Part shown: one piece after another, positions 60,371 to 64,000 of the stretch | How the letters are laid out: every line of letters begins with the position of its first letter | Numbering within the stretch: the first letter of the stretch is position 1 | Source: Streptomyces abyssomicinicus | Lineage (GTDB): Bacteria > Actinomycetota > Actinomycetes > Streptomycetales > Streptomycetaceae | Length of the DNA: 64,000 bases | Direction of reading: 5' to 3' | NCBI RefSeq assembly: GCF_008974245.1 | Contig: NZ_BBZI01000009.1 | Span: 62,001-126,000 of the forward strand | Made by a program: the position numbers and the translations under genes | The notes under the pieces: generated by a model | What the model saw: the letters and a program-made list of their open reading frames with translations, nothing else | The model's database searches: none | Told to the model about the DNA's origin: nothing

Positions 60371-60388
60371 TTCTACAGTGGTGTAGAA
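60371..60388 (+). promoter_or_regulatory. Proposed BlaI-type operator 2
   Basis: Dyad TTCTACA-GTGG-TGTAGAA, perfect over 7 bases per arm, lying 23 bases after the Spo0M-like stop and about 73 before the terB-like start. It includes the TACA-N4-TGTA core reminiscent of BlaI/MecI operators. Confidence 0.72.
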
Positions 60389-60460
60389 ACAAAGCCGGTC
60401 CGGGGCAGCTCCCCGGACCGGCGCCCCTCCAGCACGTCCCCGACACGTACGGAGTTCTCC

Positions 60461-60916
60461 ATGGCCCTGTGGGACCGCATCAGGGAGTCCGCATCGACGA
60501 TGCAGACCCAGCTGACGGCGAAGAAGAACGAGCTCACCAGCGGCGCCTTCCGGGATGCCGCGATGGCGATGTGCGCGCTGGTCGCCGCGGCGGACGGCAC
60601 CGTCGACGCGTCCGAGCGGCAGCGGGTCGCCCAGCTCATCGCCGCCAACGAGGTGCTCCGCAACTTCGACGTCGAGGACCTGCGCCGTCGTTTCGAGGCC
60701 AACCTCGACCGCCTGGCCGCCGACGCCGACTTCGGCCGGGTCGCCGTGCTGCAGGAGGTCGCCAAGGCGAAGCGCAAGCCGGCCGAGGCCCGCGCCGTCG
60801 TCCAGATCGGCATCGTGATCGGCGGAGCGGACGGGGATTTCGACAAGGACGAGCAGGCCGTGGTGCGCGACGCCTGCTACGCCCTGGGGCTGCCGCCGCA
60901 CGAGTTCGACCTCTGA
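60461..60916 (+). CDS. TerB-like tellurite-resistance/stress protein
   Basis: A 151-residue, all-helical TerB protein. The two metal-binding acidic motifs are AAADGTVDASERQ and GGADGDFDKDEQ, in the positions known from TerB. TerB is linked to membrane-associated stress complexes in ter systems, but no other ter gene (TerC, TerD) is present here; the local partners are the Spo0M-like and membrane proteins. ATG at 60461 is the natural start. Operator 2 lies in its leader. Confidence 0.9.
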   Translation: MALWDRIRESASTMQTQLTAKKNELTSGAFRDAAMAMCALVAAADGTVDASERQRVAQLIAANEVLRNFDVEDLRRRFEANLDRLAADADFGRVAVLQEVAKAKRKPAEARAVVQIGIVIGGADGDFDKDEQAVVRDACYALGLPPHEFDL

Positions 60917-60968
60917 CCCGGCGGACCGCCCCGGGGCCAGGGCCGCGCGTCCCGGCCGGGCAGGGCGG

Positions 60969-61901
60969 TCACAGAGGGGTGGCGGCGTACAGGATGAGGG
61001 TCATGGTGACGGCCGCGTTGGCGGAGGACATCGCCGACACGGCGGTCGCCGCGGCCGCTCCCCAGGCCGCGAGCCCGACCGTGGTGAACAGTGACGGCCA
61101 GCGGCGCGCGACCGGAGCGGGGCCGAGCAGGGCCGCCACCCGTCGCGGCACCGGTCCCGCGACGGCGAAGCCGGCCAGGGCGGCCGGTGCGGCGCCGCGG
61201 GAGAGCAGGGCCGCCTTGCCGATGGCGTGGGCCACGGTGCGGCGGCTGCCGACCGCCTGCGCCGCGTCCTCGTCCGCCCACCGCTCCGTCGTGTACGTCA
61301 CCGCGGTGCGCAGCGGACGCAGGAACGGGTTGGCCTGCGCCGCCAGGCGCACCGCGAGGAGGAAGCGGTGGTGGCGGGCCGTCAGGTGCGACCGCTCGTG
61401 GGCGAACAGGGCGCGGCGCTCCGCGGGTTCGAGACTGTCGAGGAGGGCGGTGGTGACCACCACGCGGCCCCTTTGCCGGCCGGGGAGCGCGTAGGCGTAC
61501 GGGACGTCGTCCCGCAGCACCGCCACCTGCGTGCCCCGCAGCCCGGTCAGCGCCCGGTGGGCGCGGCGCCTGGTCCGGCCGTGCCGCCACAGGGTCCGGC
61601 CGCAGAGGACGAGCACGGCGCACAGGGCGGGGATAGCCGCCTTACCGGCGACCTCGTCGTACGGGACCGCCTCCCGCACCTCGGGGTCCGACCAGCCGTC
61701 CGGCAGCGGGTTCCCGGGCAGCTGGGCGGTGCCCACCACCATCAGCAGCCCCAGGCAGACCGCGCTGCAGGCCGCCATCACCGCGGCGACCGCGGTCAGC
61801 AGCCGTGTCGCGGTCCGCGGGTGCAGCCGCTGCTCGGCGAGGCGCGCCACCGGCCACGCCGTCAGCGGCAGCACCAGCGGCAGGAAGACGAACACCCCCA
61901 T
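60969..61901 (-). CDS. M56 family membrane metalloprotease (BlaR1-like, no penicillin-binding domain)
   Basis: A 310-residue protein with membrane helices at about 1-18, 32-58, 88-104 and near the C-terminus (285-307), and a cytoplasmic zinc-protease motif HERSH (168-172) in LFAHERSHLTARHH. In BlaR1/MecR1 this domain triggers removal of the BlaI repressor. Here the extracellular beta-lactam sensor domain is absent, so the signal must be sensed through the membrane part or a partner. The start lies 4 bases after the blaI-like stop, an operon of repressor then protease. Confidence 0.9.
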   Translation of the reverse strand: MGVFVFLPLVLPLTAWPVARLAEQRLHPRTATRLLTAVAAVMAACSAVCLGLLMVVGTAQLPGNPLPDGWSDPEVREAVPYDEVAGKAAIPALCAVLVLCGRTLWRHGRTRRRAHRALTGLRGTQVAVLRDDVPYAYALPGRQRGRVVVTTALLDSLEPAERRALFAHERSHLTARHHRFLLAVRLAAQANPFLRPLRTAVTYTTERWADEDAAQAVGSRRTVAHAIGKAALLSRGAAPAALAGFAVAGPVPRRVAALLGPAPVARRWPSLFTTVGLAAWGAAAATAVSAMSSANAAVTMTLILYAATPL

Positions 61902-61905
61902 CAGG

Positions 61906-62292
61906 TCAGTCGTCCCCTTCGCTCCCCGGCCGGCCGAGGAGTTCGCGCAGCAGGCGCTCGTCGTCCGGTCCGAGACCGGTGACGAAGCTGGCCAGGACGG
62001 CCTCCCGGTCGTTCTCCGCGTCCAGCACCCGGCGCATCTTCCGGGCGGCCAGGCCGGCGTGGTCCGAGGCCGGGGTCCAGGCGAACGACCGGCCCGCACG
62101 CTCCCGGGTGACCGCGCCCTTGGCCAGCAGCCTGGTCAGGATGGTGACCACGGTGGTGTAGGCGAGGCCGCCGCCCAGGCGCTCCTGCACCCAGCCGGCC
62201 GTCGCCGGGCCGTCCGCCTCCTGCAAGGCGGACAGGACCAGGGCCTCCAGCTCTCCCTGCCCCCGTCGACGGGATCCCCGCTGCTCCGCCAC
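61906..62292 (-). CDS. BlaI/MecI/CopY family transcriptional repressor
   Basis: A 128-residue winged-helix repressor: GQGELEALVLSALQEADGPATAGWVQERLGGGLAYTTVVTILTRLLAKGAVTRERAGRSFAWTP is the DNA-binding domain with the typical AYTTVxTxLxRLxxKG recognition helix, followed by the dimerisation helices (LLRELLGRPG). GTG at 62292 lies 7 bases after GGGAG; a GTG at 62313 gives 7 more residues but no site. It is divergent from the glsB-like gene, with operator 3 between them, as expected for autoregulation. Confidence 0.93.
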   Translation of the reverse strand: MAEQRGSRRRGQGELEALVLSALQEADGPATAGWVQERLGGGLAYTTVVTILTRLLAKGAVTRERAGRSFAWTPASDHAGLAARKMRRVLDAENDREAVLASFVTGLGPDDERLLRELLGRPGSEGDD

Positions 62293-62408
62293 GCCCTGTC
62301 TCCCTTCCGCCACCGCCCGGTTCCCGGGCCGACATCGTATAGACCCCCGCCGGGCCCCCGGCCGCGCCGCGGAACCTCACCGCCCGGCGGACACCCCCTC
62401 GACCGATG

Positions 62409-62426
62409 TTCTACATGCATGTAGAT
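62409..62426. promoter_or_regulatory. Proposed BlaI-type operator 3
   Basis: TTCTAC-ATGCAT-GTAGAT: inner TCTACATGCATGTAGA is a perfect 16-base palindrome. It lies between the divergent blaI-like (start 62292) and glsB-like (start 62523) genes and has the same arm sequence and spacing as operators 1 and 2. Confidence 0.75.
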
Positions 62427-62522
62427 TCGGCTCGTTCCCCAGGGCGCGCCCGCCCGGGGTGCACGACGGGCCCGATAGGGACCACGAGGGGCCCGGCCGG
62501 GACCGGAAGGAGCGCGTACGAC

Positions 62523-62789
62523 ATGGGCGTCATCGCATGGCTGGTGCTGGGCCTGCTGGCCGGGGCCATCGCCAAGGCCGTCCTGCCCGGACGTGATCCG
62601 GGCGGCTGCCTCGGCACGACCGCCATCGGCATCGCCGGGGCCTTCCTGGGCGGCTGGCTCTCCGCCGGACTCCTCGACCGTCCCGTGCAGCGCGCGTTCT
62701 TCGACCTCGCGACCTGGGGGTCGGCGATCGCGGGCGCCCTGGTGCTGCTGATCGCCTACCGGCTGCTGTTCGGCCGTACCCGGGGCTGA
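62523..62789 (+). CDS. GlsB/YeaQ/YmgE family stress-response membrane protein
   Basis: An 88-residue protein with three membrane helices and the family pattern GLLAGAIAKAVLPGRDPGGCLGTTAIGIAGAFLGGWL. Members are small, induced by envelope or general stress in many bacteria; the mechanism is unknown. ATG at 62523, ribosome site GGAAGGAG. It follows operator 3 and likely shares a transcript with the TatA-like gene 91 bases downstream. Confidence 0.9.
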   Translation: MGVIAWLVLGLLAGAIAKAVLPGRDPGGCLGTTAIGIAGAFLGGWLSAGLLDRPVQRAFFDLATWGSAIAGALVLLIAYRLLFGRTRG

Positions 62790-62880
62790 CCCGGCGCCAC
62801 GGGCCCCTTCGCCCGCCTCGGGCGCCTTCGCCCCTCCCCTCCACCGGCCCGCCCGGGCACTCCCAAGGAGCACTGACACC

Positions 62881-63252
62881 ATGCTCGGTCTCAGCGAACT
62901 GGCCATCATCCTCATCGTCGTGATCGCCTTCCTCTGCGCCAAGAAGCTTCCCGAACTGGCGCGCTCGGCGGGCAAGTCGGCGCGCATCCTCAAGGCGGAG
63001 GCCCGTGCCATGAAGGAGGAGGAGCAGCAGAGGCAGGCCCAGGCTCCGGCGCAGGCGCAGCAGGCGCAGGCGCAGGCGGAGCCGCAGGCACCGGCGGAAC
63101 CGCACGCCACGGGGGCGGACACCTCCCCCCGGGTCATCCAGGGCGAGGTGCTTCCGGCGTCCTCCGACCACGCCGCGGAACCGGGGGGCGCGCCGCGGCA
63201 GTCCCCCGCGCCGGCCCCGCAGCCCCGGCCGGCCCCGCCGTCCGCTCCGTGA
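62881..63252 (+). CDS. TatA/TatB-like protein with altered hinge
   Basis: A 123-residue protein: short N-terminal membrane helix (LSELAIILIVVIAFL) followed by CAKKLPELARSAGKSARILKAEARAMKEEE, clearly the amphipathic helix of TatA/E. The near-invariant Phe-Gly hinge before the Pro/Ala-Lys-Lys-Leu-Pro-Glu-Leu stretch reads Leu-Cys here. The C-terminal half is Gln/Ala/Pro low complexity. Either a specialised Tat component or a TatA-fold membrane-stress protein. Ribosome site AAGGAG before ATG 62881. Confidence 0.85.
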   Translation: MLGLSELAIILIVVIAFLCAKKLPELARSAGKSARILKAEARAMKEEEQQRQAQAPAQAQQAQAQAEPQAPAEPHATGADTSPRVIQGEVLPASSDHAAEPGGAPRQSPAPAPQPRPAPPSAP

Positions 63253-63352
63253 GGGCGGAGACGTAGGTCACAGGCCGCGGGATGTCACAGGGAGCCCCGC
63301 CGTCTCGTCCAGGGAACGGAACCACCCACCGACGAGCACGGAGGAGCACACG

Positions 63353-63826
63353 ATGGACGCGCGACTGGACTTCCTCGGCAACCCGAGCGCCGGCAAGGTC
63401 CTCAAGCACTTCATGGCGGCGGGCAGGCAGCTCAAGGACTCGCCGCTGCCAGCCACGCTGCAGGAACTGGTGGCCCTGCGGGTGAGCCAGATCAACGGGT
63501 GCGCGGTCTGCGTCGACATGCACACCAAGGAGGCCGCTGCCGCCGGGGAGTCGGCGGTGCGGCTCGCCCTGGTCGCGGTGTGGCGCGAGGCGACCGTCTA
63601 CACCGCCGCCGAGCGGGCGGCGCTGGAGCTGGCGGAGCAGGCGACGCGGGTCGCCGACGCGGGGGAGGGTGTCAGCGACGAGGTGTGGGCGCGGGCCGCC
63701 GGGCACTTCGACGAGGACCAGTTGGCCGCCCTGGTGCTGGAGGTCTCGTTCATGAACGCGGCCAACCGGCTGAACATCGTCACCCGGCAGCCGGCCGGGG
63801 ACTACCAGGCCGGCCAGTTCCACTGA
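63353..63826 (+). CDS. Carboxymuconolactone decarboxylase/AhpD family protein
   Basis: A 157-residue all-helical protein with the AhpD-type motif SQINGCAVCVDMHTKEA (Cys-x-x-Cys, His), which in AhpD acts as a peroxidase/disulfide centre. It is followed 32 bases later by an ECF sigma factor gene; CMD-domain proteins are the usual neighbours of ECF41-type sigma factors, so the pair probably works together. ATG at 63353 is preceded by GGAGGA. Confidence 0.92.
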   Translation: MDARLDFLGNPSAGKVLKHFMAAGRQLKDSPLPATLQELVALRVSQINGCAVCVDMHTKEAAAAGESAVRLALVAVWREATVYTAAERAALELAEQATRVADAGEGVSDEVWARAAGHFDEDQLAALVLEVSFMNAANRLNIVTRQPAGDYQAGQFH

Positions 63827-63857
63827 GCCGCGTCCGTCGCGACGAGGGGAGCCGGAT

Positions 63858-64000
63858 GTGAACGTCATCGGGGAGAACGGCGGGGCCGAGGGCAGGGTCG
63901 CGGAGTTCGAGGAGCTCAGGCCGCTGCTGTTCTCGATCGCCTACCGCATCCTGGGCAGCGTCGGCGAGGCGGAGGACGCGGTGCAGGAGGCGTGGCTGCG
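63858..64000 (+). CDS. ECF sigma factor (SigJ/ECF41-like), N-terminal part
   Basis: The first 47 codons lie in the window; the gene continues past the right edge. The reading frame from GTG 63858 gives EFEELRPLLFSIAYRILGSVGEAEDAVQEAWLR, the sigma region 2 pattern (LLFSIAYRxLGSxxEAEDAVQEAWLR). A CMD-family gene next door points to ECF41, whose members carry a SnoaL-like C-terminal domain and lack a classical anti-sigma factor; the C-terminus is not visible to confirm this. Confidence 0.88.
   Translation, partial: MNVIGENGGAEGRVAEFEELRPLLFSIAYRILGSVGEAEDAVQEAWL

Noticed and set aside
60461..60916. A complete tellurite-resistance (ter) operon
   Set aside because: Only a TerB-like gene is found; no TerC, TerD or TerZ-type proteins are encoded in the neighbourhood.

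Overview
The window is high-GC DNA (roughly 70% or more G+C, strong third-position GC) from a Streptomyces or very close relative. The evidence is the near-complete match of the 113-residue BldG-type protein to the Streptomyces developmental regulator as I remember it, a WblA-type WhiB protein, a membrane-domain/thymidylate-kinase fusion and a TopA with a long Lys/Ala tail. No prophage, insertion sequence, CRISPR array or biosynthetic cluster is visible. This is chromosomal core DNA with one stress-response module at its right end.

Layout. 0-11.5 kb: a PolA-type exonuclease/polymerase, tRNA-Thr(CGU), a secreted alpha/beta-hydrolase protease, then DNA polymerase III delta' (holB), the tmk fusion and topA on the minus strand. 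11.7-18 kb: a methyltransferase, a lipoprotein, the membrane proton pyrophosphatase, and the bldG pair (anti-anti-sigma factor plus ATP-binding partner). 18-26 kb: a DUF1998 DEAD-box helicase convergent with a minus-strand Tad-type pilus/secretion operon (Ssd/TadZ, TadA, TadB, TadC, a Flp-like pilin, TadE and a second TadE-like protein). 26-30 kb: a HAD phosphatase, a probable RNA-polymerase-binding small RNA (Ms1/scr3559 type), a degenerate Fic-like protein and a CooC-like ATPase. 30-40 kb: a deacetylase-like lipoprotein, a SulP-carbonic anhydrase fusion, acetyl-CoA synthetase, NhaA, a holin-like protein and an epoxide-hydrolase-like enzyme. 40-51 kb: a MarP-type membrane protease, two Nudix hydrolases, endonuclease III, Crp, a metallo-beta-lactamase-fold hydrolase, RidA, a 52-residue DUF4177 protein, two ArsA/GET3-like ATPases and WblA. 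51-59 kb: a class A penicillin-binding protein, YqeY, a metallophosphoesterase, a membrane protein, tRNA-Pro(CGG) and two CNNM/CBS proteins.

From holB to the penicillin-binding protein, gene order follows the Mycobacterium tuberculosis Rv3644c-Rv3682 block as I remember it (topA, helicase, tad genes, ssd, HAD phosphatase, Ms1 RNA, acs, holin, ephE, marP, nth, crp, RidA, Rv3679/Rv3680, whiB4/wblA, ponA2). This supports many assignments and the position of the small RNA.

The most interesting part is 59.2-62.8 kb. A BlaI-type repressor and an M56 membrane metalloprotease with no penicillin-sensing domain are encoded next to a Spo0M-like protein, a TerB-like protein, a GlsB/YeaQ membrane protein and a TatA-like protein. 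Three intergenic copies of one dyad, TTCTAC-N6-GTAGA(A/T), precede the Spo0M gene, the terB-like gene and the blaI/glsB divergent pair. I propose a small self-contained stress regulon. The last genes form a carboxymuconolactone-decarboxylase/ECF sigma pair that runs off the right edge.

Several junctions carry short tandem repeats (18, 15, 33 and 9 bp units) that abut stop codons or extend reading frames. The clearest case is the helicase/TadE-like junction, where one gene seems to have lost its stop codon.
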